Counted from the stretch's first letter, positions 45,311 through 55,523 are shown. The stretch: 64,000 nt of DNA from JADGQM01 sp964441945 (GCA_964441945.1 CAYTWB010000005.1:44341-108340); one strand, 5' to 3'. The notes: a model not told the origin generated them from the sequence alone. Numbers and translations are program-made.

Positions 45311-46624
45311 CTATTGATTACGACGGTCGATCAACCTAGTGGCTTTGCCCTCGCTTCGCGGCAGCGTGTTGGGCTCAACCAGTTCCACGCGCGGAGTGAC
45401 TTGCAGCTCCCCCCGGAGGTCCCGTGCGATCTTCTGCTGGATGCGTTGCAGCCGGCGCATGTCCTCGGTGAATATCCTCTCGTTGACCTCTACCTGCACG
45501 ACCATCTCGTCGATGTTTTGCTGCCGTTCCAGAATGATGAGGTAGCAGTTTCCCACCTCCGGGATATTCATCAGCACCTGTTCCACCTGGATGGGGAAAA
45601 TGTTCACGCCTTTGATGATGAACATGTCGTCCGAGCGCCCATGAATCCGGTCCAATCGTTTGTGAACTCGCCCACACGGACATGCTCCCGGGACGATCCT
45701 CGTTATGTCCCGAGTCCGATACCTGATGATGGGCATCCCCTCTCGCTTGAGGGTCGTCAACACCAGCTCCCCGGACACACCGTCGGCGACGGGTTCAAGC
45801 GTCTCCGGGTCGATAATCTCGACCAGGTAGCAATCCTCCCAGAGATGCATGCCCGATTGATACGGACATTCGAACGCCACCCCGGGTCCATTCATTTCCG
45901 ACAGCCCATAGCTGTTGAAGACCCGAATGCCGTAGAACTCCTCGACACGCCGTCTCACTTCCTCGGAATAAGGCTCGGCACCCAGATAGCCCAGCCGGAG
46001 CTGCAGGTCCCTCCTGGGATCAACTCCGAGCTCCACCATGACATCCATCAGCCGCAGGGCATAGCTGGGGATGATGTGGAGAATGCTTGTTGAAAAGTCC
46101 CGCATAATCTGGATTTGCCGTTTGCTGTTCCCCGAACCGGACGGGATGGATAAAAGACCCAGGCGTTCGGCCCCGTACTGAAACCCCAGTCCCCCCGTGA
46201 AAAGGCCATAGCCGGAGAGGTTCTGAAAGGTATCGCCGGGACGAGCCCCGGTCATACGCATGCTGCGCGCCAGCAAATCCGCCCAGGTTTCCAAATCGGC
46301 CCTTGTGTATAGGACCGCAATGGCCTGCCCGGTTGTACCCGATGAGACATGGAGACGCACGAGCCGGTCCTTCGGCGCACAAAGCAACCCATAGGGGTAA
46401 TGGTCCCGCAGGTCCTGCTTTTCCGTGAACGGCAGCTTCTGGATATCCTGAAGACACGTTATCGCGCCGGGAGAGATCCCGGCTTCTGTATACTTCTTCC
46501 GATACAATGCCGAAGCAGAGACTTGCTGCAGAGTATTTCGCAGGCGCTCCAGCTGCAGTACCTCCAGCTGAGATCGGGAGAGCGTCTCGACATATTCATC
46601 CCAATACGGATCAGAGTTCTTCAT
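45311..46624 (-). CDS. paaK: Phenylacetate-CoA ligase-like adenylate-forming enzyme
   Basis: A 437-residue acyl-CoA synthetase of the PaaK type: AMP-binding loop HVSSGTTGQAIAVLYT, then FNSYGLSEMNGPGVAFECPYQSGMHLWED and the C-terminal RGRSDDMFIIKGVNIFP-like hinge (here IHGRSDDMFIIKG). It would activate an aryl or acyl carboxylate with ATP and CoA. There are no phenylacetate-degradation genes beside it, so the substrate is open. It is 8 bases after dnaB. Confidence 0.9.
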   Translation of the reverse strand: MKNSDPYWDEYVETLSRSQLEVLQLERLRNTLQQVSASALYRKKYTEAGISPGAITCLQDIQKLPFTEKQDLRDHYPYGLLCAPKDRLVRLHVSSGTTGQAIAVLYTRADLETWADLLARSMRMTGARPGDTFQNLSGYGLFTGGLGFQYGAERLGLLSIPSGSGNSKRQIQIMRDFSTSILHIIPSYALRLMDVMVELGVDPRRDLQLRLGYLGAEPYSEEVRRRVEEFYGIRVFNSYGLSEMNGPGVAFECPYQSGMHLWEDCYLVEIIDPETLEPVADGVSGELVLTTLKREGMPIIRYRTRDITRIVPGACPCGRVHKRLDRIHGRSDDMFIIKGVNIFPIQVEQVLMNIPEVGNCYLIILERQQNIDEMVVQVEVNERIFTEDMRRLQRIQQKIARDLRGELQVTPRVELVEPNTLPRSEGKATRLIDRRNQ

Positions 46625-46632
46625 ATTGCCAA

Positions 46633-47973
46633 CTATGCTCCAGCAGCGAGGTTTTCAAAACGTGTATAGGAATCGATATATCGCAGCTTGACACTGCCGG
46701 TCGGGCCGTTTCGATGCTTGCTGACATGGATTTCAGCAATGCCTTTATCCGGGCTGTCCTTGTTGTAAACCTCATCCCTGTAGATGAAAGCAATCACATC
46801 GGCATCCTGTTCAATGGCGCCGGATTCACGCAAGTCGCTCAGCAACGGACGCTTGTCGTGACGTTCTTCAACTTTTCGATTGAGCTGAGAGAGGGCGATC
46901 ACCGGGACATTGAGCTCTTTTGCCAGGGCCTTTAGAGAGCGGGAAATCTCGGAAATCTCCTGCTCCCTGCGTTCCGCTCCTTCTCTTCCTCTCATGAGTT
47001 GCAGGTAATCGACAATGATCAGGTCGAGCCCCCGGTCAGACTTCATCCTCCGCGCCTTGGCCCTCAATTCGAGTGATGAAATGGCGGGGGTATCGTCAAT
47101 GCACATGGGAGTCTCCATAAAGAGACCCGCTGCGTTGAGCATCTTGACGCACTCCGGCTGACTGAGAAAACCCGTGCGGATCTTGTGGGAATCCACACGG
47201 GCTTCGGCACAAAGCAGGCGCATGGCGAGCTGTTCTTTGCTCATTTCCAGAGAGAAAACCCCGACGGAGGTCCCTGCACGCATGGCGGCATTCCTGGCGA
47301 TGCACAATGCAAGGGCCGTTTTCCCCATGCTTGGACGGGCCGCAATGATGATCAGATCGGAGGGCTGGAATCCGGCGGTGATCTTGTCGAGGTCCGTGTA
47401 AAAGCTTGGTACCCCTGTAACCGCCTCCCGGTATTCCTGATACTTCTCGATGGATTCGACGCTTTTCCTGACAATATCCTTGAGGTAAGAATAACTGGTT
47501 TGCAGGCGGTTCTCGGTAATCGAAAAGATGGCAGCTTCAGCATGATCGAGGATTTCTTCGACGCTCTTGCCGCCCCCGTAACACCAGGACATGATTTCAC
47601 TGGAGGCCTGGATCAGCCGCCTGAGGAGCGCTTTCTCGTTTATGATTTTTGCATAGGCGGCCACATTCGCTGCCGAAGGGACCATCTCCGTCAGGGATGC
47701 CAGGTAAGTGGCCCCCCCGACGCTTTCGAGCTGGTTTTTCCCGGTCAGATGATCAACCGTGGTGATCAGATCGATGGGTTCGTTTCGGTCAAACAGTTCC
47801 TGAAACGCTCGGAAGATGGTCCGGTGAGTATCGCGGTAGAACTCATCACCCTTCAACACTTCCAGGGCGGCAGGCAACCCCTCGCTCTCGACCAGTATCC
47901 CGCCGAGAAGCGACTGTTCCGCCTCGATTTGCTGAGGAGGGACCTTCTTGAGCTCTTGTTCAAGACTCTCCAC
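46633..47973 (-). CDS. dnaB: Replicative DNA helicase DnaB
   Basis: A 446-residue helicase with the N-terminal domain (PPQQIEAEQSLLGGIL, about 12-115) and the RecA-like C-terminal domain: Walker A ARPSMGKTALAL, GVFSLEMSKEQLAMRLL, LDLIIVDYLQLM and SRSLKALAKELNVPVIALSQLNR. It unwinds DNA as a hexamer at the fork. The length is normal and no intein is present. It sits after rplI in the order usual for the group. Confidence 0.97.
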   Translation of the reverse strand: MESLEQELKKVPPQQIEAEQSLLGGILVESEGLPAALEVLKGDEFYRDTHRTIFRAFQELFDRNEPIDLITTVDHLTGKNQLESVGGATYLASLTEMVPSAANVAAYAKIINEKALLRRLIQASSEIMSWCYGGGKSVEEILDHAEAAIFSITENRLQTSYSYLKDIVRKSVESIEKYQEYREAVTGVPSFYTDLDKITAGFQPSDLIIIAARPSMGKTALALCIARNAAMRAGTSVGVFSLEMSKEQLAMRLLCAEARVDSHKIRTGFLSQPECVKMLNAAGLFMETPMCIDDTPAISSLELRAKARRMKSDRGLDLIIVDYLQLMRGREGAERREQEISEISRSLKALAKELNVPVIALSQLNRKVEERHDKRPLLSDLRESGAIEQDADVIAFIYRDEVYNKDSPDKGIAEIHVSKHRNGPTGSVKLRYIDSYTRFENLAAGA

Positions 47974-47977
47974 GAGC

Positions 47978-48424
47978 CTATTCTTCCTTTTCTATGATGA
48001 GCTTGACCTGAGCTGTGATTTGCGCGTCAATACGGACGGAAACCGAGTATTCACCGAGAATCTTGATCGGAGAATCCAGCTGCACACTCTTGCGTGCCAG
48101 CTCAAATCCCTTCTCTTCCAATGCGCTGAGGATGTCCGCTGATGCCACGGAACCATACAGCTTGTCCTCCTCGATCACCTTACGCCGAAAGACAATCGTC
48201 ACCTCGTTGAGCTTCTGGGCCAGGGAAAGCATCGACTGCTGAACGCGTTCCCGCTTTTGGGCCAGTATTCTTTTCCTGTGCTCCAGTTCGCGGACATTCT
48301 TTTCTGCGGCTTCCAGGGCCAGACCCTGAGGGAAGAGGTAATTGCGCGCATATCCCGGGGCCACGTTGACAATCTGCCCGATTTGTCCCAAAGCTGCTAT
48401 GTTCTCTGTCAGAATCACTTTCAT
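47978..48424 (-). CDS. rplI: 50S ribosomal protein bL9
   Basis: A 148-residue protein with the N-terminal RNA-binding domain MKVILTENIAALGQIGQIVNVAPGYARNYLFPQGLA, the long connecting helix and a C-terminal domain. Length and motif are as expected for bL9. It lies 4 bases before dnaB. Confidence 0.98.
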   Translation of the reverse strand: MKVILTENIAALGQIGQIVNVAPGYARNYLFPQGLALEAAEKNVRELEHRKRILAQKRERVQQSMLSLAQKLNEVTIVFRRKVIEEDKLYGSVASADILSALEEKGFELARKSVQLDSPIKILGEYSVSVRIDAQITAQVKLIIEKEE

Positions 48425-48578
48425 AATCGCACCCTCGGTAAAGTCCAGTAAAGTTTATCGGAACTCAAAGTTATCTCTGATGCTTACATCAGAAGAACGG
48501 TAAAACGCCAATCAAGGAATCCTTATCGAATGATACCGATACTCCTGTTCACGACATATCTGCAAATGACTTGTCCGC

Positions 48579-49556
48579 TCAATGATCCGCTGTGGTCGCT
48601 CGGGACAAGCGTCGAAAATCAACCCAAATGTCAAACAGCCCCATCAGCATCGCTCCAAGAGTGAAGAACTGCTGAACGAGGATCACGACGTAAAGAACCA
48701 TGCGGACAAGCCGCGGCAGCTTCCAGCGTTCAAAATAGAAGCCGATGATGGCCAAGCCCTGGAGCAGGTAGATGACCCCGGTGACCATCAGGACGTTCAA
48801 ACCTGCGATCTTCAAAGACCCGAAAGGCAGCAGCAGCGCCACACCCCCAGCGATGACCGTCCAAACAAGGAAGTCCGGGGCTTTCCACTGAGCCCACTCC
48901 GGCCAGTCCGGCATGGGCAGTTGACGAAGGCGAAAATAGCGCTTTGCCACTACGAGGTTCAGCCAGCAGGCCATGAGCGTCGATGAGAGTGCGGCGCCGG
49001 GAAGGAGCTTCGCCAGCAACGGCAGTATCTTCTCGAAAGCTTCCTCTACCATTTGTTTGTCCGGGGATGCGGTCCCATACTGCTGAAGAATCAGGGCAAG
49101 GGTTTCTCGCAAATCACGTTCCACCTGCGCCCCGGGGCTTCCACTTGGATCCCCGATAACCAACCAGTAGACCAGTGCACCAACCGCAAAGACAATCGAG
49201 CCGGCAGCGCAAACGGTACGCTCCAGGGACCAGTTGCGCCGCATGCCCACCCCCAGGAGGGACCCGAGCAGCAGCATCTCCAGCAGGTAGGGCAGGCTCT
49301 GCAACAGGTTGAGGTAAACCAGCAGCATGCTCCCGAGAACTGCCGCTCCTCCGGGGACCCAGAACGCCCAGGGGCCCCCCCAGCGACAGTAGACCAGAAG
49401 TGTGGGCAACGGCGTGAAGATCCCAACGAGGATACCGAACACGGGGATCGTCACAATAGACAGGAAAAAGATCAGGGTTGCGGCAACTCCAACGATGAGC
49501 TCTTTGGCTGCCAGTGGGTCCCGCCATGATAATGGAGATTCATTGTTTGGGCCCAT
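48579..49556 (-). CDS. DUF2232 (YybS-like) membrane protein
   Basis: A 325-residue protein with about eight hydrophobic helices and an extra-membrane loop near residues 140-190. DUF2232 proteins commonly sit between rpsR and rplI in these bacteria, as here, and that position supports the call. A Gly-Pro-rich region (TPLPTLLVYCRWGG) near the second helix is typical. The function is unknown. The 154 bases between it and rplI hold no gene. Confidence 0.82.
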   Translation of the reverse strand: MGPNNESPLSWRDPLAAKELIVGVAATLIFFLSIVTIPVFGILVGIFTPLPTLLVYCRWGGPWAFWVPGGAAVLGSMLLVYLNLLQSLPYLLEMLLLGSLLGVGMRRNWSLERTVCAAGSIVFAVGALVYWLVIGDPSGSPGAQVERDLRETLALILQQYGTASPDKQMVEEAFEKILPLLAKLLPGAALSSTLMACWLNLVVAKRYFRLRQLPMPDWPEWAQWKAPDFLVWTVIAGGVALLLPFGSLKIAGLNVLMVTGVIYLLQGLAIIGFYFERWKLPRLVRMVLYVVILVQQFFTLGAMLMGLFDIWVDFRRLSRATTADH

Positions 49557-49596
49557 AGATCTTCATTGGAAAAGGATCTCAGACACGTTCAACCCA

Positions 49597-49842
49597 CTAG
49601 ACCGCGTGGATCGCCGTGTAAGGCAGAAGAGCAATCTGACGAGCTCTTTTGATCGCTGTTGTCAACACGCGCTGATGCTTTGCGCAGTTGCCGGAAATCC
49701 GCCGAGGAACAATCTTCCCTCTTTCAGTGACAAAATATCGAAGGGTCTTTGAATCCTTGTAATCAATCTTCAGCTCACTATCCACACAAAAGCGGCATAC
49801 CTTGCGCCGCTGAAACGTCCGTCTCTTGCGTCTTACTACCAT
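49597..49842 (-). CDS. rpsR: 30S ribosomal protein bS18
   Basis: An 81-residue protein from the ATG at 49842, preceded by GAGGGAG; the longer open frame is not supported. It contains KVCRFCVDSELKIDYKDSKTLRYFVTERGKIVPRRISGNCAKHQR, the bS18 signature. It lies 96 bases after rpsF, with no ssb gene between. Confidence 0.98.
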   Translation of the reverse strand: MVVRRKRRTFQRRKVCRFCVDSELKIDYKDSKTLRYFVTERGKIVPRRISGNCAKHQRVLTTAIKRARQIALLPYTAIHAV

Positions 49843-49938
49843 GTCGTCACTCCCTCGGTACCAAACACACCAGGTATTGTGTCCTGTTCCGGTTCCCAAT
49901 TTCCGGGCGGAAACCGGCCGACCCCCTGCCTCCCAGGA

Positions 49939-50373
49939 TTAGTCTTCCTCGCGGCCTTCGGCCGACAGTTCAGCATCAGCCTCTGTCTCGTATTCCTCAA
50001 GCCCTTCCTTCTCCGTGTCTGCCGTTTCTTCTTCAAAGGCAACAGGAGCAGCACTCTCGCGTTCTTCTTCCTTCGCGGGGTCAAAACGGTCCAGCAGCTT
50101 CACGGTAATGAACTTGAGGACCCTTTCATCCAGGCGCATGTTGCGTTCAAGCTCCGCCACCAGTTCCGGTCCCCCGCCATATTCCATCAAGATGTAGAGA
50201 CCTTGTGTACGCTTCTTGACCGGGTAGGCCAGCTTTTTCTTGCCCCAGGGGACATACGTGAGGACTGTTCCCCCGTTGGCATGGACGATACCCTTTAGCT
50301 TTTCGCCGGCGAGATTGTAGGCTTCTTCGGTGAGATCAGGGTCAATGATGAAAAAAGTTTCGTACTTCCGCAT
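49939..50373 (-). CDS. rpsF: 30S ribosomal protein bS6 with long acidic tail
   Basis: A 144-residue protein; start at the ATG at 50373, with AAGGAGG upstream. MRKYETFFIIDPDLTEEAYN and the LAYPVKKRTQGLYILMEY stretch are typical of bS6. The last 45 residues or so are unusually acidic (EEERESAAPVAFEEE and on to EGREED). In E. coli the bS6 tail is glutamylated by RimK; this one is rich in Glu already. It is the first gene of its operon. Confidence 0.97.
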   Translation of the reverse strand: MRKYETFFIIDPDLTEEAYNLAGEKLKGIVHANGGTVLTYVPWGKKKLAYPVKKRTQGLYILMEYGGGPELVAELERNMRLDERVLKFITVKLLDRFDPAKEEERESAAPVAFEEETADTEKEGLEEYETEADAELSAEGREED

Positions 50374-50455
50374 CCGTTTTCCTCCTTCCGGTTTATACAG
50401 CCCCTCTCCATCAAGCGGAGAGGAGCAAGGAGCAGCCATGCTGCAAAAGAAATTT

Positions 50456-50484
50456 AGCTAACACATCCATTCAAAGAGCGTCAA
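50456..50484 (-). promoter_or_regulatory. Probable sigma-70 promoter for the rpsF operon
   Basis: Minus strand TTGACG, 17 bases, TTAGCT with TG just before it. It lies about 83 bases upstream of the rpsF start. The -10 box is a moderate match. Confidence 0.5.
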
Positions 50485-50653
50485 GCGCTTTTTCGGGGTC
50501 GGAATCTGATGATCGGCGATTTCTCAAACGACTGTCGTCAGTTGAGATTGAGTCGCATCGTTTCTTTTCTGTGTTGATCGGAAAAGGCCTCGATTTCTTC
50601 AGGCAGCAGCAACTGCGCAAACGACGTCCAAAAAGAGTTGTGAAACGACTTAC

Positions 50654-53600
50654 ATGCGTCTTATATTCGGAGAACGGACAAACGGGTTGTCAACACAATC
50701 GGATACTACCGCCAAAGAAGAGTTGAACGTGGATAATCGATTCTTCGAAAAGCCAATCCTTAATTCTCCCTACGAATACCCGATGAAGCATTGGGAGCTT
50801 GACGATCAGGGTCAGCCGACTCAACGGATTGTTGAAAAGCGCCGCCAGGCAAAATTCATCACGCCGATTCCGAAGCCCCAAAAACGTAAGGCTTCGGTCG
50901 GGCAACAGCTGCAGATGGTTTTTGATGAGGGCAAAGGGCTTTCAACTCAGGAGCAGCGGTATGATCCTACCTCGATTATCAACAAGCTTCGTCCTCTTGT
51001 GGACCAGTGGCGAAGCCTGCCCAGTCCAAACTCCTGGCAGGTCACGCCCGAGACCGCCCGTCTGCTTCAGCATTGGCGCCATCACAAGTTCAACAACATC
51101 CGGCCGTTCTTCTGCCAGGTCGAGGCGGTTGAGACCGTGATCTGGCTTTCTGAAGTAGCTCCGCAAGCCGGCAAGATCGGCAAGAGCTTCCTCGAACACC
51201 TGGCGAATGCCAACAACGAGGCCAACCCGGGACTCATGCGTCTGGCTTTGAAACTGGCCACCGGCGCCGGCAAGACCACCGTCATGGCCATGTTGATCGC
51301 ATGGCAGACCATCAATGCGGTACGCAGGCCGAGCAGCAAGCGATTCACACGCGGCTTTCTAGTCGTCACGCCCGGCCTGACCATCCGGGATCGGCTGCGC
51401 GTCCTCCAGCCCAATGATCCGGACAGCTACTACGCTAGCCGTGAACTGGTGCCAAACGACATGCTCGCCGATCTGCACCGGGCAAAAATCGTCATCACCA
51501 ATTACCACGCTTTCAGCTCCGGGAGCGCATGGAGCTTTCAAAAGGCGGCCGCTCTCTTCTCCAGGGTCGTGGAGAAGCTCTGAACACGCTGGAAACCGAA
51601 GGGCAGATGCTCCAGCGTGTGATGCCCGACTTGATGGGCATGAAAAACATCATGACACTCAACGACGAGGCGCACCATTGCTATCGGGAGAAGCCGGGAG
51701 ATGACGATGAGGGCGATCTGAAGGGCGATGACAGGGAAGAGGCGGAAAAGAACAACGAGGCGGCACGTTTGTGGATATCGGGTTTGGAAGCCGTCAACCG
51801 TAAGCTCGGCATCACGCGCGTCATCGATCTGTCGGCAACACCCTTTTTTCTCCGAGGCTCGGGATATGCCGAGGGCACCCTGTTCCCCTGGACGATGAGT
51901 GATTTCTCTCTGATGGATGCAATCGAATGCGGAATTGTCAAACTGCCGCCGTGTGCCCGTGGCCGACAATATCCCCGGTGGAGATATGCCCAAGTTCCGA
52001 AACCTCTGGGAACACATCCGCAAGAGGATGCCAAAGAGGGGCCGAGGCCAATCAAAAACCCTAGACCCCCTGAGCCTGCCCGTCGAGCTGCAGACTGCTC
52101 TGGAAGCCCTCTACGGACACTATGAAAAAACTTTCAACCTTTGGAAGACAAATGGTGTCCACGTTCCTCCGTGCTTCATTGTGGTCTGCAACAACACGTC
52201 CACATCCAAACTGGTTTACGACTATATCTCGGGCTTTTATCGGGAAAATGAACATGGCTCGCCAACCCTTGAGAACGGTCGTCTGAAGCTCTTCCAGAAT
52301 TTTGACGAGCACGGGAAGCCTTTGCCCCGACCACACACCCTGTTGATCGACAGCGAACAGCTCGAATCCGGTGATGCGCTCGACAAAAACTTTCGCAACA
52401 TGGCCGCCGATGAAATCGTGCGCTTCCGTCGCGAGATCATCGAGCGCACGGGTGATCTTCGTCAGGCTGAGAACATCAGCGATCAGGATCTGCTCCGGGA
52501 GGTCATGAATACCGTCGGGAAGGAAGGCCGCCTCGGCGGGTCGATCCGCTGTGTCGTGTCGGTTTCCATGCTGACCGAAGGCTGGGATGCCAACACCGTC
52601 GCGCATGTTCTGGGTGTGCGTGCCTTCGGCACGCAGCTCCTTTGCGAGCAGGTCATAGGACGGGCGCTTCGCCGTCAGTCCTACGACCTCAATGAAGAAG
52701 GATTGTTTAACGTCGAATATGCGGACGTTTTGGGGATCCCGTTCGATTTCACCGCCAGGCCGGTTATCGCGCCACCGCAACCGCCCCGCGAGACCATCCA
52801 GGTCAAGGCCGTTCGCCCCGACCGCGACCATCTCGAAATCCGCTTCCCGCGCGTCGCCGGCTACCGGGTCGAACTGCCCAAAGAACGGCTCACCGCGGAA
52901 TTCAACGATGACTCCATACTGGAGTTGACCCCGGACCTCGTCGGGCCGTCCATCACCAAGAATCAGGGCATCATTGGAGAAGATGTCGACCTTAACCTCA
53001 AACATCTTGAAGACTTGCGGCACTCCACATTGCTCTATCACGTCACCAGGCGACTGCTCTACACCAAGTGGCGCGATCCAGGCGAAGATCCCAAACTCTA
53101 CCTTTTCGAGCAGCTCAAGCGGATCAGCAGGCAGTGGCTCGACAACTACCTGGTCTGCAAGGGCGGCACCTACCCGGCGCAGCTCATGTACCAGGAACTG
53201 GCCGATATGGCCTGCGAGCGCATCACCGCCGGCATCACCCGGGCTCTGGTGGGCGAACACCCCATCAAGGCCGTGCTCGACCCCTACAATCCCACCGGTT
53301 CCACCATTCACGTGAACTTTACCACGTCAAAGAAGGAACGATGGAAAACGGACGCGAGGCGATGTCACATCAACTGGGTCATCCTCGACAGCGGCTGGGA
53401 AGCCGAGTTCTGCCGTGTGGCAGAATCCCACCCTCGGGTCAAGGCCTACGTCAAGAACCACAACCTCGGCCTGGAAGTCCCTTACCGTTACGGCTCCGAG
53501 ACACGCACCTATTTGCCGGATTTCATCGTCCTGGTCGACGACGGCCGTGATGATCCGCTGCATCTGGTTGTCGAAATCAAGGGCTATCGTCGCGAGGATG

Positions 53601-53782
53601 CTAAAGTTAAGAAGGCCGCCATGGAAACCTACTGGGTGCCCGGGGTAAATAACAACCGCCAATATGGGCGCTGGGCCTTCGCAGAACTTATCGAATTCCA
53701 CCGGATACAGACTGATTTCGAAGCAATGGTCGAAGCGGCGTTCAACAAGATGATCGAAGGAAGAGTGAAGGGTGATGGGTGA
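50654..53782 (+). pseudogene. Type III-like restriction helicase-nuclease subunit, two frameshifts
   Basis: A DEAD/DEAH helicase joined to a PD-(D/E)xK nuclease, like the Res subunit of type III systems. Motifs: LATGAGKTTV (Walker A), LNDEAHH, LSATPFFLRG, VSMLTEGWDANTV, QVIGRALRR and, at the C-terminus, YLPDFIVLVDDG...LVVEIKGYR. The frame breaks near 51514, where TTCAGCTCC would read on as AFKLRERMEL with one more A, and again near 51950, where one C too many interrupts KLPRVPVADN. The second restores the first frame. As written the protein ends at about 310 residues. Sequencing error at both sites would restore one ORF of about 1040 residues. Confidence 0.85.
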
Positions 53783-54180
53783 AATGAATCTGCCTCGACC
53801 AAAAATTTTCATCAGCAGTGTGCAAAAGGAACTTGCCGATGAACGCCGCGCGATAAAGTCTTTCGTCGAGGCTGATCCGCTCCTGAGTCGCTTCTTCACG
53901 GTCTTTCTGTTTGAGGACCTGCCTGCCGGGGATCGCCGGGCCGATGCCGTCTATCTCTCCGAGGTGGACCAGTGCGCGGTTTATGTCGGTATCTTCGGTG
54001 ATGAATACGGTTTTGAGGATGATGATGGGGTTTCGCCTACCGAACGGGAGTTCGAGCGGGCGACGATTGCCCGCAAACCCCGACTGATCTTTGTGAAAGG
54101 CACGGATAGCAGGAACTGCCGCCCAAAGATGCGGAAACTCATCGACAAGGCGGGTCAACAGCTCATCCGATGGCGGTTTT
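53775..54180 (+). pseudogene. DUF4062/ATP-binding protein gene, N-terminal fragment
   Basis: Starts at an ATG that overlaps the restriction gene's stop. Encodes PRPKIFISSVQKELADERRAIKSFVE, GIFGDEYGF and SPTEREFERATIARKPRLIFVKG, a DUF4062 domain of about 130 residues. Family-like sequence stops near LIRWRF; beyond it lie the REP hairpin and transposase gene. The C-terminal part continues after them, at about 54880. Intact relatives have an AlbA/ATP-binding middle domain, missing here. Confidence 0.85.
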
Positions 54181-54215
54181 CGCTCGTTCCCAAGCTTTGT
54201 CTACGCTGGTTCGCT

Positions 54216-54241
54216 GGTTCCCAAGCTCCGGCTTGGGAACC
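54216..54241. repeat. REP hairpin, left of transposase
   Basis: GGTTCCCAAGC-TCCG-GCTTGGGAACC, an 11-bp perfect inverted repeat with a 4-base loop. It matches the right copy in inverted orientation over about 30 bases. Confidence 0.85.
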
Positions 54242-54282
54242 CTGCCTCAAGCTCTAGCTTTCATCAACTACAGGAATGACAC

Positions 54283-54816
54283 ATGCCTCGCAGTCGTTAC
54301 AGAGTGATGCACGGCCAATACCCACATTTTCTAACAGCGACCATCAATAACTGGCTCCCGATATTCACCCGTCCTGAAACCATGGATATCGTACTGGATT
54401 CCTGGCGATTTCTTCAGCAAGATAGCCATTTCGAGATCTTCGGTTATGTGATTCTGGAAAACCACCTCCATCTGGTTGCCCGCTCACGCGACCTGGGCAG
54501 AGATGTTCAGCGGTTCAAATCCTATACGGCTCGAGAACTTCTGTCATATCTCCAGGCCCAAGGAGCGACTCGATTATTGCAGATGCTTAAGTTTTTCAAA
54601 CGTCCGCACAAGACAGAATCGACTTACCAGGTTTGGGAAGAAGGGAGTCATCCGCAAATCATTGAAAGCGAAACGGTATTGAGACAGAAGCTGGATTACA
54701 TCCACCAAAACCCGGTAAAGCGTGGCTACGTCGATTTGGCTGAGCATTGGCGATATTCCAGTGCACGAAATTATGCGGGAAAAGAGGGGTTAATAGAAGT
54801 TTGCATGGTATGGTAG
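54283..54816 (+). mobile_element. REP-associated tyrosine transposase (RAYT, IS200-like)
   Basis: A 177-residue Y1 transposase: the metal-binding HUH motif is HLH (61-63, in ENHLHLVARS) and the catalytic Tyr is Tyr139 in LDYIHQNPVKRGYV. Length and motifs are those of RAYT proteins, which act on REP hairpins (family knowledge). It is flanked by inverted REP copies at 54216-54241 and 54854-54879. It lies within a decayed DUF4062 gene. All motifs look intact, so it could still be active. Confidence 0.92.
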
Positions 54817-54853
54817 CAAGAGAAAGAGATTGGAAGCTGGAGCTTCGAGGACG

Positions 54854-54879
54854 GGTTCCCAAGCCAGAGCTTGGGAACC
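54854..54879. repeat. REP hairpin, right of transposase
   Basis: GGTTCCCAAGC-CAGA-GCTTGGGAACC. Its reverse complement with flanks, TCGCTGGTTCCCAAGCTC and on, matches the left copy except for one loop base. Confidence 0.85.
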
Positions 54880-55282
54880 AGCGATCTGTGAGGTGCTCTT
54901 CCTCGTTCGCTATATTGAAAAATATGGGACCGGTACTCTCATGATGATCAGGGAGAGCCTTGCCCACTCCCTTCCCGAGCCCGATTTTGCCCAGCGGGGT
55001 GGCGAATTCACCACCACCGTCTGGCGGGACTGGCTCACGGATGAAGTGTTGGCGGGATACCACCTGAACGAACGGCAACTGCGTGCAGTTGCTTACCTGA
55101 AGACCCACGGGTCCATCACGAATTCCACGTATCAATCGGAGTTTACTGCCTCCAAGCGAACAGCTTCCAGAGATCTGGATGAAATGATGGCAAAGGGGAT
55201 TGTTGAGAAGGTAGGGACAACGGGAAAAGGTGTCCACTTTCGGATTGGCAAAGGGGCCACAAAGGGGCCAAAGGGACCATGA
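54880..55282 (+). pseudogene. DUF4062/ATP-binding protein gene, C-terminal fragment
   Basis: Encodes EVLFLVRYIEKYGTGTLMMIRE, WRDWLTDEVLAGYHLNERQLRAVAYLKTHGSITNSTYQSEF and TASRDLDEMMAKGIVEKVG: the end of the ATPase-like domain and the C-terminal winged helix seen in these proteins. No start codon or ribosome site suits it. It is in a different frame from the N-terminal fragment. It ends in a GATKGPKGP repeat tail. Confidence 0.82.
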
Positions 55283-55523
55283 AGATGCTTGTCAATGCTC
55301 GCCCTCCGAGGCTGGATATCAAAGGGGCCATAAACGGGCCAAACGGGCCATCAACCCGTCAGAAACCCTTCAAACCCATCAGAAAGACGGGTGAAGAGCA
55401 AAGGGCCGAAGTCTTAAGGCACTTATATAAGAACAATCAGACAAGGAGGATGTGAAGCCTGATGGATGAATTGTTTCGTCGCTATCCTGCCGTTCATTCG
55501 TCTCTCTTCACGATTTACAGAGC
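55279..55523 (+). other. Gene-poor gap with repeated GGGCC tracts before the methyltransferase
   Basis: An in-frame copy of AAAGGGGCCAxAAAxGGGCCAAAxGGxCC occurs at about 55250-55280 and 55320-55350. A 58-codon frame (55279-55455) and a 28-codon frame (55462-55548) are open, but neither shows a convincing site or family match. Confidence 0.4.

Noticed and set aside
51505..51960. Programmed ribosomal frameshifting in the restriction gene
   Set aside because: No slippery heptamer or following stem-loop is evident, and two shifts of opposite sense would be needed.
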